NCBI GenBank assembly: GCA_963739375.1
Contig: CAVUAF010000003.1
Span: forward strand, 62,001 to 126,000
Reading direction: 5' to 3'
Source: CAVUAF01 sp963739375
GTDB taxonomy: Bacteria > Acidobacteriota > Terriglobia > Terriglobales > Acidobacteriaceae
Length of the DNA: 64,000 nucleotides
Shown here: positions 11,922 to 20,697 of the stretch, piece after piece
Layout: each line of letters begins with the position of its first letter
Position numbering within the stretch: the stretch's first letter is position 1
Program-made: the position numbers and the translations under genes
Notes under the pieces: generated by a model
What the model was told of the DNA's origin: nothing
Databases searched by the model: none
What the model saw: only the letters and a program-made list of their open reading frames with translations

Positions 11922-12659
11922 TCAGCCTCGCAGAAAGTGCAGCAGACCGAAGATGTACACCCACAACAGGCCCATGAAATGCCAGTACCAGCTGGCCGCA
12001 TCCACCGTCAGCCGGCGCGAATCGAGCGAACGCCGGAGCAGCGGCGTCAGCGCGGCGTAGCACAGGGCCAGTAGCCCGCCGAACAGGTGCACGCCGTGGG
12101 CCCCGGTCAGCACGTAGAAAAACGAGCTGCTGGGCGCCGTGGAGATCAGCCAGCCGCCGTGTTTGAGCTGGTTCCATGCGGCCACCTGCCCGCACAGGAA
12201 CGCCGCCCCCAGAATCAGCGTGATCCCCAGCCACGGCAGCGAGCGTTCCGGGTCTTCGGCCACCTGGACGCGGGCCAGGCCCGCCGTGATGGCGTGGCGG
12301 TCGATGCTGCGCCGCGCCCGTTCAATCGTGAAACTCGACGCCAGCAGAATGGCGGTGTTCAGCCACAGCAGCCCGTAGGGCAGGGGGACCGGGCGCCAGT
12401 CGAGTTTGTACGAATTCGTCGCGTCGTCCCAGGTGCCGAGACCCTGGCGCACCACGTAGGCGCTGGTCAGCGAGACGAAGATCATCACCACCGACACCAG
12501 GGCCAGCCCCACCGCCATGCGATACCGCCGCAGGCGTTCGTAGTAGCCCGGCGCATCGCTGCCGCCGCGCCCCGAGTCGCCGCCAAAGCCCACCGGCGGC
12601 ACACTGTCGGTGCCGTGGCCGCCGCCTTTCCACTTCAGGGTCGAATTCAATGTCGCCAT
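11922..12659 (-). CDS. Cytochrome c oxidase subunit III (first copy)
   Basis: A 245-residue subunit III paralogue. It has a Gly-rich soluble N-terminus (about residues 1-40), then helices including GLALVSVVMIFVSLTSAYVV, FFYVLTGAHGVHLFGGLLAL and the conserved end ASWYWHFMGLLWVYIFGLL. It lies 4 bp upstream of the other subunit III gene and 44 bp after subunit I. Both copies keep the conserved WHF near the last helix, so both could assemble, possibly as a split or alternative subunit pair. Confidence 0.88.
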   Translation of the reverse strand: MATLNSTLKWKGGGHGTDSVPPVGFGGDSGRGGSDAPGYYERLRRYRMAVGLALVSVVMIFVSLTSAYVVRQGLGTWDDATNSYKLDWRPVPLPYGLLWLNTAILLASSFTIERARRSIDRHAITAGLARVQVAEDPERSLPWLGITLILGAAFLCGQVAAWNQLKHGGWLISTAPSSSFFYVLTGAHGVHLFGGLLALCYAALTPLLRRSLDSRRLTVDAASWYWHFMGLLWVYIFGLLHFLRG

Positions 12660-12703
12660 GAATACCTAGTTGCCGGTTCCGATCGCCAATCACCCGGCCG
12701 TTT

Positions 12704-14476
12704 CTAGTGTCCGGGTGCAACCGCCGGATCGGTCTGCATGATGTAGTCCTTGGCCGCGCCGGGCACGCCGTACTCATACGGGCCGTTGTGCACCACCGGG
12801 GTCTTGCCGCCAAAGTTATTGTGCGGCGGCGGCGTGGACGTGGACCACTCCAGCGTGGTCGCCTCCCACGGATTGTCCGGCGCCTTCTCGCCCTTGAACA
12901 TGCTCCAGAAGAGGTTGAAGACGAAGAGCAGCTGCGCCCCTATGGTGATGAAAGCTGCGATGGTGATGAACTTTTCCACCCCCATCAGCGGCTGCAGGTA
13001 ACTGAAGACGTCGAGCTGCGAATAGCGCCGCGGCCGGCCCGCCATGCCCTCGTAGTGCATGGGCATGAAGATGGCGTAGGCGCCGATGAGCGTGATCCAG
13101 AAGTGGATCTGACCCAGGGTGGTGTTCATCATGCGGCCGAACATCTTCGGGAACCAGTAATAGGTCCCGGCAAAGATGCCGAAAATCGCCGCCACCCCCA
13201 TGATCAGGTGGAAGTGCGCCACCACGAAGAACGTGTCGTGCAGGTAGATATCGAGTGTCGGCTGCGCCAGGAACGGGCCGCTCAGCCCGCCGGAAACGAA
13301 CATGGACACGAACCCGATGGCGAACAGCATCGGGGTGGTAAACCGGATGCGCCCGCGGTACATCGTCCCCAGCCAGTTGAAGGTCTTGATGGCCGAGGGC
13401 ACCCCGATGGCCATGGTCATGACCGAAAAGGCAAAGGCCGAGTACGGGCTCATGCCGCTCATGAACATGTGGTGGCCCCACACCATGAATCCCAGCATCC
13501 CGATGGAAATGATGGCGTACACCATGGCGCGGTAGCCGAAGATCGGCTTGCGCGAGAACGTCGAGAGCAGCTGCGACGCCACCCCCATGCCCGGCAGGAT
13601 CGCGATGTACACCTCGGGATGTCCGAAGAACCAGAACAGGTGCTGCCACAGCAGCGGCGAGCCGCCCTGGTGCTTGATCATCACCCCGCTCACGTTCAAT
13701 CCGCCCGGCACGAAGAAGCTGGTGCCGGCGTTGCGGTCCAGCAGCAGCAGGATGCCGCCTGCCAGCAACACGCCGAACGCCAGCAGGCCGAGAATGGCGG
13801 TGATGAACCACGTCCACACTGTCAGCGGCAGCCGCCACATGCTCATGCCGCGGCAGCGCAGGTCGAGCGTGGTGGTGATGAAGTTCAGCGCGCCCATCAG
13901 CGACGCGATGCAGAACACCGCGATGCTGGCCAGCCACAGGTCTTCGCCGAGTCCCAGCCCGGGACCAGCTTGCGGGATCGCGCTCAGCGGCGGGTAATTG
14001 GTCCAGCCCGCTATCGGCGCTCCCCCGGCCACGAAGAAGGCGGCAATCGCCAGCGCGAACGACACCAACGTGGTCCAGAACGACAGCATGTTGAGGACCG
14101 GGAACGCCATGTCCTCGGCCCCGATCTGGATGGGCAGAAAATAGTTGCCGAAGCCCGACTGCGGCGCCGTGGTCAGCACGAAGAACACCATGATGGTGCC
14201 GTGCATGGTCATCAGCGTCAGGTAGGTTTCCGGCATGATGTGCCAGCCGAAGATGGTGGCGTTCGGCCACACCAGGTGCAGGCGCATCACCAGGGAGAGA
14301 AACATCCCCACGAACACCGCGGTCAGGGCCAGGAAGAAATACTGCAGTCCGATGACCTTGTGATCGAGGCTGAAAATGTATTTCCGGATGAACCCCTGGG
14401 GCGCCGCGTGGGCGTGGGCGTGGGCCTGCGACTCGTCGTGGATGGCCGCGTGGCTTTCGCTCTGTGGCATGTCCAT
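12704..14476 (-). CDS. ctaD: Cytochrome c oxidase subunit I
   Basis: A 590-residue catalytic subunit of the aa3-type oxidase, which reduces O2 to water and pumps protons. The key signature HLFWFFGHPEVYIAILPGMG (A1-type: the channel Glu and the cross-linked Tyr both present) is followed by the copper-B histidines in GHHMFMSG and the haem ligands in VAHFHLIMG. Twelve or more membrane helices are predicted. The N-terminus is His/Ala-rich and soluble. It lies 3 bp downstream of subunit II (the stop of ctaC is at 14480). Confidence 0.95.
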   Translation of the reverse strand: MDMPQSESHAAIHDESQAHAHAHAAPQGFIRKYIFSLDHKVIGLQYFFLALTAVFVGMFLSLVMRLHLVWPNATIFGWHIMPETYLTLMTMHGTIMVFFVLTTAPQSGFGNYFLPIQIGAEDMAFPVLNMLSFWTTLVSFALAIAAFFVAGGAPIAGWTNYPPLSAIPQAGPGLGLGEDLWLASIAVFCIASLMGALNFITTTLDLRCRGMSMWRLPLTVWTWFITAILGLLAFGVLLAGGILLLLDRNAGTSFFVPGGLNVSGVMIKHQGGSPLLWQHLFWFFGHPEVYIAILPGMGVASQLLSTFSRKPIFGYRAMVYAIISIGMLGFMVWGHHMFMSGMSPYSAFAFSVMTMAIGVPSAIKTFNWLGTMYRGRIRFTTPMLFAIGFVSMFVSGGLSGPFLAQPTLDIYLHDTFFVVAHFHLIMGVAAIFGIFAGTYYWFPKMFGRMMNTTLGQIHFWITLIGAYAIFMPMHYEGMAGRPRRYSQLDVFSYLQPLMGVEKFITIAAFITIGAQLLFVFNLFWSMFKGEKAPDNPWEATTLEWSTSTPPPHNNFGGKTPVVHNGPYEYGVPGAAKDYIMQTDPAVAPGH

Positions 14477-14479
14477 GGT

Positions 14480-15283
14480 CTATTGTTTCTCCGCCAGTTT
14501 TTGGGCTTCCCACTTGGCAAACTCGTCCGCCGGGACCACCTTCAGCAGGGCGCGCATCTTGTAGTGGCCCAGGCCGCAGAGCTCGGCGCAGGCGATCTCG
14601 TAGTCGCCCACCTGGGTGGGAGTGAAATGCATGTGGATGAGCAGACCGGGCACCGCGTCCTGCTTGAAGCGCAGCGCCGGCACATAGAAGTCGTGGATCA
14701 CGTCCATGGCCCGCAAGGTCACGTCCACTTCGCGATTCACCGGCAGATACATCGTGCTGGTGACGATGTCGTCCTTGCTCGCCGGGTCGCTCTCATCCAC
14801 GCCCAGCGCCGCCATGCCCCCGGCCGAGGCGTCCGCCTGCCGCGGGTCCACGCGCGCGAACTTGCCGTCCGGTCCCGGGTAGCGGAAGTACCACTGGAAC
14901 TGCATGCCGGTGACCTCCACCTGCATGGCCCCCGGCGACGCGCCCTGGAAGCGGGCTGCCGCCCAGATGCTCGAGCCCATCAGGTTGAGCCCGACAAACA
15001 GGATCGCCGTCAGCGTGGTCCAGGTGATTTCCAGCCGCAGGTTGCCGTGCGAGTACTCCGCCTGGGCGCGTTCACGGTCGCGGTATTTCCACGCAAACAG
15101 TCCCAGCGCCACCTGCGCCGCGACAAAAACTACCCCCATCGCGATGTAGGTGAACTGGAATTGCGTGTCGATGCCGGGACCGTAGCTTGAGGCCACCGCC
15201 GGCATCCACCAGGTTTTTGCCACGAAGAAATAGGAGCTGACAAACGTGATCAGCCAGATCACCAACAGCAGCGCCAGACCCAT
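14480..15283 (-). CDS. ctaC: Cytochrome c oxidase subunit II
   Basis: A 267-residue subunit II. Three N-terminal hydrophobic helices (about 2-20, 46-66, 80-102) precede a cupredoxin domain. The CuA ligands are seen in VIHDFYVPALR (His), CAELCGLGH (two Cys, Glu, His) and YKM (Met). The fused cytochrome c domain of caa3 enzymes is absent, so electrons must come from a separate cytochrome c or cupredoxin. First gene of the operon. Start ATG 15283; the upstream gap to 15434 must hold the promoter. Confidence 0.93.
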   Translation of the reverse strand: MGLALLLVIWLITFVSSYFFVAKTWWMPAVASSYGPGIDTQFQFTYIAMGVVFVAAQVALGLFAWKYRDRERAQAEYSHGNLRLEITWTTLTAILFVGLNLMGSSIWAAARFQGASPGAMQVEVTGMQFQWYFRYPGPDGKFARVDPRQADASAGGMAALGVDESDPASKDDIVTSTMYLPVNREVDVTLRAMDVIHDFYVPALRFKQDAVPGLLIHMHFTPTQVGDYEIACAELCGLGHYKMRALLKVVPADEFAKWEAQKLAEKQ

Positions 15284-15434
15284 CGGTTTTCAGATCCTCG
15301 AAGAGAGGTTTGGGTATAGAGACGGAACGCCCACCAGGAATCCACGAGCCCCAGGACACCGAGACGAAAAATATAGCACACCCGCCCCACTAGAGAAGAT
15401 GCGGGAGGGACGCCCCGCGATGCGGCATTATTTT

Positions 15435-16034
15435 TCAGCGCCGCGAGGACTGGGCAAGATCCAGGAAGGCCTGGTGCACGCGCGGGTCGGCGCTCAGCTC
15501 GGGATGGAAGGTCGCAACCATGACGTTCCCCTGGCGTACCAAAATGGGAATTCCCCGCTCCCGCGCCAGCACCTCCACGCCCTGGCCGACGCGCGCAATC
15601 TGCGGCGCGCGGATGAACACCGCCTCCAGCGGACCTCCGGGCAGGGAAGTCTCGACGGCGGCGATGAAGCTGTCGATCTGCCGCCCATAGGCGTTGCGCG
15701 CCACGCTGATGTCGAGTGCGTCCAGGCTCGCCTGCGGCGGGTTCTGCACCTCGCGCGCCAGCAGGATGGCCCCGGCGCAGGTCCCAAACGTTGGCTTGGT
15801 GCGCACAAACTCTTGCAGTTTGGCCAGGAAGGCGTCCGGCAGCAGCTTGAGAAAGGTCGTGGATTCGCCGCCGGGAATGATGAGCGCGTCCACCTGGTCG
15901 AGTTGCTCGGCCTTGCGCACCAGCACCGCGCGCGCGCCGAGCTCCTCGACGCGCCGCCGGTGCGCGTCGAAATCACCCTGCAATGCGAGGATGCCGACCT
16001 TCAGTTCGCTAGTCGCCATAAAATCAACTGCCAC
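15435..16034 (-). CDS. pdxT: Pyridoxal 5'-phosphate synthase glutaminase subunit
   Basis: A 199-residue class I glutaminase that releases ammonia for PdxS in vitamin B6 synthesis. Motifs present are VGILALQGDFDAH at the N-terminus, GGESTTFLKL, the nucleophile Cys in TFGTCAGAILLA, and the catalytic His/Glu in VMVATFHPELSADPRVHQ. It lies on the same strand 71 bp downstream of pdxS; the gap contains a 67-bp inverted repeat (16031-16097), so the two genes are probably one transcript with a hairpin between them. Confidence 0.93.
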   Translation of the reverse strand: MAVDFMATSELKVGILALQGDFDAHRRRVEELGARAVLVRKAEQLDQVDALIIPGGESTTFLKLLPDAFLAKLQEFVRTKPTFGTCAGAILLAREVQNPPQASLDALDISVARNAYGRQIDSFIAAVETSLPGGPLEAVFIRAPQIARVGQGVEVLARERGIPILVRQGNVMVATFHPELSADPRVHQAFLDLAQSSRR

Positions 16035-16097
16035 AGATCACCACAGATGAACACAGATCAGACGCCTTGATCTGTGCTCATCCATGTAAATCTGTGG
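16031..16097. repeat. Inverted word-repeat 'CACAGAT' between pdxS and pdxT
   Basis: The left half carries CACAGAT three times (ccacagatcaccacagatg...) and the right half carries the complement (tgatctgtg, atctgtgg). The halves flank gacgccttga and could pair into a long hairpin. It resembles the simple intergenic repeats found in Acidobacteriota genomes. Confidence 0.7.
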
Positions 16098-16105
16098 CCG
16101 GAAAA

Positions 16106-17014
16106 CTACCAGCCGCGTGTTTGCAGCAATGCTTTCTCTTCCAGCGTGCCGACCGCGAGTCCCTTCATCGCCCCCACCAGGTCCTCGGAGACCTCGAGCA
16201 GCACCTTGGGATCGGTGTAGTGCGTGGTGGCCATGACGATGGCGCGCGCCCGCTGGTAGGCCTCTTCCGGATCGCAGAACTCGGTCGAGTTCTTCATGAA
16301 GATGCCCGAGCCCACGAAGCACGCCTCGGCGCCCAGCTGCATCACCAGCGCCGCGTCGGCCGGCGTGGCAATGCCGCCGGCGGAGAAATTCGGCACCGGC
16401 AGCTTGCCCGCGCGTGCCACCATGCGGACCAACTCGTACGGCGCGCCGTGCTCCTTCGCTTTGGCGTACAGCTCCTGTTCGCTCAGTACGGTCAGGACCT
16501 TCATCTCCTGCACGATCTGCCGCATGTGCTTCACCGCGTGCACCACGTCGCCGGTTCCGGCCTCGCCCTTGGTGCGGATCAGGGCTGCACCCTCGGCAAT
16601 GCGCCGCAGGGCTTCACCCAGGTTGCGCGCGCCGCACACGAACGGGACCTTGAACGCGTGTTTGTCGACGTGGTGGGCTTCGTCGGCCGGCGTCAGGACT
16701 TCCGACTCGTCGACGTAATCGACGCCCAGTTCCTGCAGAATCTGCGCCTCGGCAAAGTGCCCGATGCGGCACTTGGCCATCACCGGAATCGAAACCGTGG
16801 CCATGATCTCGCGGATTCTCTTGGGCGAGGCCATGCGTGCCACTCCGCCTTCGGCGCGGATTTGTGCTGGCACCCGCTCCAGCGCCATCACCGCCACCGC
16901 CCCCGCGCGCTCGGCAATCTCCGCCTGCTCGGCGTTGGTGACGTCCATGATGACGCCGCCCTTCAGCATCTCCGCCAGCCCCGTCTTCAGCCGCAGCCCG
17001 TTGTCGTCAGCCAT
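16106..17014 (-). CDS. pdxS: Pyridoxal 5'-phosphate synthase lyase subunit
   Basis: A 302-residue (beta/alpha)8 synthase that makes PLP from ribose 5-phosphate, glyceraldehyde 3-phosphate and ammonia. Typical sequence is present: LKGGVIMDVTNAEQAEIAE, AVAVMALERVPAQIR, the catalytic Lys in PVMAKCRIGH and VPFVCGARNLGEAL, and PVPNFSAGGIATPADAAL. The start ATG 17014 is preceded by a -10 box (17060-17065, TAGAAT on the minus strand). First gene of the pdxS-pdxT pair. The C-terminus is slightly extended relative to some family members. Confidence 0.95.
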   Translation of the reverse strand: MADDNGLRLKTGLAEMLKGGVIMDVTNAEQAEIAERAGAVAVMALERVPAQIRAEGGVARMASPKRIREIMATVSIPVMAKCRIGHFAEAQILQELGVDYVDESEVLTPADEAHHVDKHAFKVPFVCGARNLGEALRRIAEGAALIRTKGEAGTGDVVHAVKHMRQIVQEMKVLTVLSEQELYAKAKEHGAPYELVRMVARAGKLPVPNFSAGGIATPADAALVMQLGAEACFVGSGIFMKNSTEFCDPEEAYQRARAIVMATTHYTDPKVLLEVSEDLVGAMKGLAVGTLEEKALLQTRGW

Positions 17015-17059
17015 AAACCCTCACTCACCAGGAAGCTCCACGCTGTCCTGCAACCTTCT

Positions 17060-17065
17060 ATTCTA
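17060..17065 (-). promoter_or_regulatory. Putative -10 box of pdxS
   Basis: Reads TAGAAT on the minus strand, 46 bases upstream of the pdxS ATG. No clear -35 was recognised. Confidence 0.45.
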
Positions 17066-17123
17066 CAGCCCAGCGTGTCCTGCCATGACGCAATGCCCCG
17101 ATGACGCCATGGCGCAATCGGTT

Positions 17124-17129
17124 TATAAT
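17124..17129 (+). promoter_or_regulatory. Putative -10 box of yebC
   Basis: TATAAT, 30 bases upstream of the yebC ATG at 17159. The -35 is unclear (GCGCAATCGG lies near 17113). Confidence 0.55.
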
Positions 17130-17158
17130 CGTTTGTTCGTCCCCCCGCGAGGTTTCCT

Positions 17159-17905
17159 ATGTCTGGCCACTCCAAATGGGCCACCATCAAGCACAAGAAG
17201 GGCGCGCTCGACGCCAAGCGCGGCAAGATCTTTACCCGTCTGATCAAGGAAATCGCCATGGCCGCGAAGTCCGGCGGTGATCCCGACAAGAACCCCCGCC
17301 TGCGCAGCGCCGTGGCCGCCGCCAAGGCCGAAAACATGCCCGCCGACAACATCAAGCGCGCCATCCAGCGCGGCACCGGCGAGCTGCCCGGCGCCACCTA
17401 CGAGGAGTTCAACCTCGAAGGCTACGGCCCCGGCGGCGTGGCGGTGCTTTTGGAACTCTCCACCGACAATCGCAACCGCACCGTCAGCGACATTCGGCAC
17501 GCCTTCAGCAAGAACGGCGGCAACATGGCCGAGGCCGGCGCCGTCTCCTGGATGTTCCACAAAAAGGGTTCCATCATCGTGCCCAAGTCCATGGCCACCG
17601 AAGAGCAGCTCATGACCATCGCGCTCGAGGCCGGCGCCGACGATATTCGCGACGATGGCGACCACTGGGAGATTGTCACCGCCCCGGCCAGCTTCGAGAC
17701 CGTGCTCGCCGCCGTGAAAAACGCCAAGATCGAGCCGGCGGTCGCCGAAGTCGCCATGTTGCCGCAGAATTACATCAAGCTGGAAGGCGCGCACGCCAAC
17801 ACCATGATTCGCCTGGTCGAAGCCTTGGAGGACCACGACGACGTGCAGCACGTCTACTCCAACTTCGACATCGACGCCGAGAAGTTGGCGGAAGTGGCAG
17901 GCTAG
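17159..17905 (+). CDS. YebC/PmpR-type transcriptional regulatory protein
   Basis: A 248-residue YebC family protein with the invariant N-terminus MSGHSKWATIKHKKGALDAK, and later ENMPADNIKRAIQRGTGE and YGPGGVAVLLELSTDNRNR. Members bind DNA or, in recent work, the ribosome at polyproline stalls (established family knowledge; which applies here is unknown). Length is typical. It is transcribed divergently from pdxS and followed by a strong hairpin with a T run. Confidence 0.95.
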   Translation: MSGHSKWATIKHKKGALDAKRGKIFTRLIKEIAMAAKSGGDPDKNPRLRSAVAAAKAENMPADNIKRAIQRGTGELPGATYEEFNLEGYGPGGVAVLLELSTDNRNRTVSDIRHAFSKNGGNMAEAGAVSWMFHKKGSIIVPKSMATEEQLMTIALEAGADDIRDDGDHWEIVTAPASFETVLAAVKNAKIEPAVAEVAMLPQNYIKLEGAHANTMIRLVEALEDHDDVQHVYSNFDIDAEKLAEVAG

Positions 17906-17943
17906 CCGGGACGCCGGCGTCTCGCCGGCAAGAGTGACTGAGG

Positions 17944-17969
17944 ACGCGGGCAACTCGCCCGCGTTTTTT
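17944..17969 (+). terminator. Rho-independent terminator after yebC
   Basis: ACGCGGGC pairs with GCCCGCGT across a short AACTC loop and is followed by TTTTTT. The same stem (acgcgggcgagtcgcccgcgt) recurs at 54150-54170. Confidence 0.8.
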
Positions 17970-17981
17970 CTGCTCACAAAC

Positions 17982-18617
17982 TCACTTCTCTGTCCGGATG
18001 TACTCCCCGCTGGTCGCGTCCACGTCAATCGTGAGCTTCGAATCGCGGCGGCTGGGGCCATAGGCCACGTGCCACACCAGCTGGTTGGTGCGCGGGTCCC
18101 AATCCAGCAGGTACGCCACCATCTGGTTCGCGTCCTTCTTGGTCAGCTTATCGCCGCCGTGCTTTTGCGCAACGGTAAACGCGACGTCGGAATCCTGCTT
18201 GAGGAATCCCGGGTCGAACGGCTGGGTCGAACTATTGCTGGGGTTGAAGGTGTCCTCGCCGCCGTGCCCGATGCCGCGCTCCGGCGCCCCTTCGGCGCTG
18301 CTCCCCGACCAGACAAACGCCTCGATTCCCCGCTTCGCCGGCGAAGCAAACACCGCCCGCCACACCGCCGCCTTGCCGTCGTGGCCGTTGGCGTCCGGCG
18401 TGACCTCGGATTCCAAGCGCACCGGGCGGGCGTCGCCCGCCCAGAGGCGCGCCGTGGCAAACAGCTTCTGGAAGGCGGCGCGCGCCGTCAGTGCTTCCGT
18501 CGCCTTGGGCTCCGGCTTGGCCGCGGCCCCCTGGGGCCCCGTCTTGGGCGGCTCGGAACTGCACGCTCCGAACAGCAGTGCGGCCACGAGTGCGACCGCG
18601 GATCTCTTGATCGTCAT
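17982..18617 (-). CDS. Lipoprotein of unknown function
   Basis: About 211 residues from ATG 18617 (MTIKRSAVALVAALLFGACSS), which gives a lipobox LFGAC with Cys near residue 18. Residues about 45-205 form a secreted domain of unknown family with IGHGGEDTFNPSNSSTQPFDP and WHVAYGPSRRDSKLTIDVDA. The final DVDATSGEYIRTEK resembles PepSY-type endings. An alternative start (Met 18641) adds eight residues before the signal sequence. Divergent overlap with the DinB-like gene, whose start is at 18629 or 18647. Confidence 0.75.
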   Translation of the reverse strand: MTIKRSAVALVAALLFGACSSEPPKTGPQGAAAKPEPKATEALTARAAFQKLFATARLWAGDARPVRLESEVTPDANGHDGKAAVWRAVFASPAKRGIEAFVWSGSSAEGAPERGIGHGGEDTFNPSNSSTQPFDPGFLKQDSDVAFTVAQKHGGDKLTKKDANQMVAYLLDWDPRTNQLVWHVAYGPSRRDSKLTIDVDATSGEYIRTEK

Positions 18618-18628
18618 TATTCCCTCGG

Positions 18629-19180
18629 ATGAACCCATCATTTTATATGACTACGGTCGCCATCTATGATGGCGCCGTGGACATTCATCTGGCGCGCACC
18701 TTGGCCGAACTCGACCGCCTGCTGGCCGGAACTCCGCCGCCGCAGTTGACCTGGAAGCCGCGTCCAGGAAAGTGGTCGGCCGCCGAAGTTTTGGAGCATC
18801 TATCGAAGACGTACAGCAGCACCGCGCGCCTGTTCGAGAAAATTCTCGCCGACGGAGAACTACGCGTGCAGCCGCCGACGCTCCGCGACCGCGCGGCGCA
18901 GTTCGTGGTCATCACCCTCGGCCACATGCCTGCCGGGCGCAAGGCGCCGGAGATGACGCTGCCCAGCGGCGCTCCCGCCGAGGCCGTCGCGCGCGACGTT
19001 CGCGCCCACCTGCTGCGGATGGCCGCACTGCACGCCCAAATCGCCCAGCGTTTTCCCGGCCGCAAGATCGCCCAGCACCCGGTCCTGGGCCCTTTGACCC
19101 CGGAAGAATGGGCAAAGTTCCACTGGGTCCACAGCCGCCACCACTTCCGGCAAATCGAAAAGCTGGCAATCAGCATTTAG
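18629..19180 (+). CDS. DinB-like/DUF1569-type protein
   Basis: A 183-residue protein with a four-helix DinB-like pattern. His in VLEHLSKTY (about residue 57), and the pair in WVHSRHHFRQIEKL near the C-terminus, are the usual metal ligands. DinB-family proteins include bacillithiol and mycothiol-dependent transferases; a bacillithiol deacetylase-like gene lies in this window, which is suggestive only. The start may be Met 18647 (MTTVAIYDGAV), six codons later. Confidence 0.78.
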   Translation: MNPSFYMTTVAIYDGAVDIHLARTLAELDRLLAGTPPPQLTWKPRPGKWSAAEVLEHLSKTYSSTARLFEKILADGELRVQPPTLRDRAAQFVVITLGHMPAGRKAPEMTLPSGAPAEAVARDVRAHLLRMAALHAQIAQRFPGRKIAQHPVLGPLTPEEWAKFHWVHSRHHFRQIEKLAISI

Positions 19181-19240
19181 CACTTGGCCATTCAGAGTCT
19201 GCGCTTCGACAGCCGAATGCTGCCGACTGCCTTCCCAATC

Positions 19241-19246
19241 TATAAT
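19241..19246 (+). promoter_or_regulatory. Putative -10 box of eno
   Basis: TATAAT, about 68 bases upstream of the enolase GTG start at 19315. A GGAGG ribosome-binding site (about 19304-19308) precedes the GTG. Confidence 0.55.
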
Positions 19247-19314
19247 CGCCGGTTCCGAACATGCAGTTCGGCGATTCTGCAATTCCGCAGTCCAGCAATT
19301 CTCTGGAGGCTCCC

Positions 19315-20613
19315 GTGACCCACATCTCCGCAGTGCGCGCTCGCCAGGTGCTCGATTCCCGCGGCAATCCCACGGTGGAAGCCGAGGTGCATCTCGCCTC
19401 CGGCGAGATGGGGCGCGCCATCGTCCCCAGCGGCGCCTCCACCGGCGAGCACGAAGCCATCGAGCTGCGCGATGGCGGCCAGCCATACGGCGGCAAAGGC
19501 GTGACCAAGGCGGTCGCCAACGTGAACGGGCCCATCGCTGCGGCGCTTGTGGATGCAGATGCCGTCGACCAGCGCTCCCTCGACCTGAAACTGCTCGCCC
19601 TCGATGGCACGCCCAACAAGGCGAAGCTCGGGGCCAACGCCATCCTCGCCGTCTCCATGGCGGCCGCACGCGCCGCCGCCCAAGCGTTTGAACTGCCGCT
19701 CTATCGCTACCTCGGCGGCATCAACGCCACGCCCACGCTGCTGCCGGTCCCCATGATGAACATCCTCAACGGCGGCGCCCATGCCGACAACAACGTCGAC
19801 TTCCAGGAATTCATGATCATGCCCGTCGGCGCGCCTTCCTTCAGCGAGGCGCTGCGCTGGGGCGCCGAGACGTTCCATACCCTCAAAGGCGTGCTGAAAA
19901 AGCGCGGCTACAACACTGCCGTCGGCGACGAAGGTGGCTTCGCGCCCTCGCTGAAGTCCAACGTCGAAGCCATCGAATTGGTCCTCGAAGCCATCACCCA
20001 GGCCGGATACCAGCCGGGCCGGCAGATCGCCATTGCCCTCGACCCCGCGGCCAGCGAGCTCTTCAAGGAAAGGAAGGGCAAATACCTTTTCTGGAAGTCC
20101 GACCGGCAGACGAAGACGTCGGAGCAGATGGTTGCGTACTGGGCCGACTGGGTGCGCCAATACCCCATCGTCTCCCTCGAAGACGGTCTCGCGGAGGACG
20201 ACTGGGAGGGTTGGCGCTCCCTCACCCAGGAATTGGGGGCAAAAATTCAGCTCGTCGGCGACGATATCTTCGTCACCAACATTGCCATCTTCCAGCGCGG
20301 CATCGACCAGAAGATCGCCAACTCGATCCTGATCAAGCTGAATCAAATCGGCAGCGTCAGCGAGACCCTCGATGCCATTCACCTCGCCCGCCAGCACGGC
20401 TACACTGCCGTCATCTCCCACCGCTCCGGCGAGACCGAAGACACGTTCATCGCCGACCTCGCCGTCGGTACCGGCGTCGGACAGATCAAGACCGGCTCCG
20501 CCTCGCGCACCGACCGCGTCGCCAAGTACAACCAGCTGCTTCGCATCGAGGAGGAGTTGGGCCCAGCCGCCCGCTTTTTGGGGTTGAAGGCGGTGAACTG
20601 CGTACTTTCATAG
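19315..20613 (+). CDS. eno: Enolase
   Basis: Glycolytic 2-phosphoglycerate dehydratase, 432 residues. GTG 19315 is chosen as start because GGAGG lies 6-7 bases before it and the protein then begins at the conserved ISAVRARQVLDSRGNPTVE. Catalytic and metal-binding stretches are present: GASTGEHEAIELRDG, GGAHADNNVDFQEFMIMP, GDEGGFAPSL, SLEDGLAEDDW, GDDIFVTN, KLNQIGS and AVISHRSGETEDTFIADLAVGT. Length is usual. An ATG-initiated extension from 19261 would add 18 residues not found in the family. Confidence 0.96.
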   Translation: MTHISAVRARQVLDSRGNPTVEAEVHLASGEMGRAIVPSGASTGEHEAIELRDGGQPYGGKGVTKAVANVNGPIAAALVDADAVDQRSLDLKLLALDGTPNKAKLGANAILAVSMAAARAAAQAFELPLYRYLGGINATPTLLPVPMMNILNGGAHADNNVDFQEFMIMPVGAPSFSEALRWGAETFHTLKGVLKKRGYNTAVGDEGGFAPSLKSNVEAIELVLEAITQAGYQPGRQIAIALDPAASELFKERKGKYLFWKSDRQTKTSEQMVAYWADWVRQYPIVSLEDGLAEDDWEGWRSLTQELGAKIQLVGDDIFVTNIAIFQRGIDQKIANSILIKLNQIGSVSETLDAIHLARQHGYTAVISHRSGETEDTFIADLAVGTGVGQIKTGSASRTDRVAKYNQLLRIEEELGPAARFLGLKAVNCVLS

Positions 20614-20663
20614 CGAAATACGGATTTTCATAGCCACCCCCTGCTTGCCGCTATGAGATCACA

Positions 20664-20697
20664 TTGACAGCGTTGATTTCGTGGGAGTAAAACGCTG
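20664..20697 (+). promoter_or_regulatory. Putative promoter with inverted repeat upstream of the TonB receptor gene
   Basis: TTGACA at 20664-20669 is followed by a 17-base spacer and GTAAAA. CAGCGTT (20668-20674) and AACGCTG (20691-20697) form an inverted repeat spanning the spacer and -10, so it could be an operator. The -10 is weak. Confidence 0.45.

Noticed and set aside
12707..15190. A very long open frame (827 codons) on the plus strand opposite the cytochrome oxidase genes
   Set aside because: It is an antisense shadow in GC-rich sequence; the protein is His/Arg/Gln-rich without any domain, and the minus-strand genes are certain.
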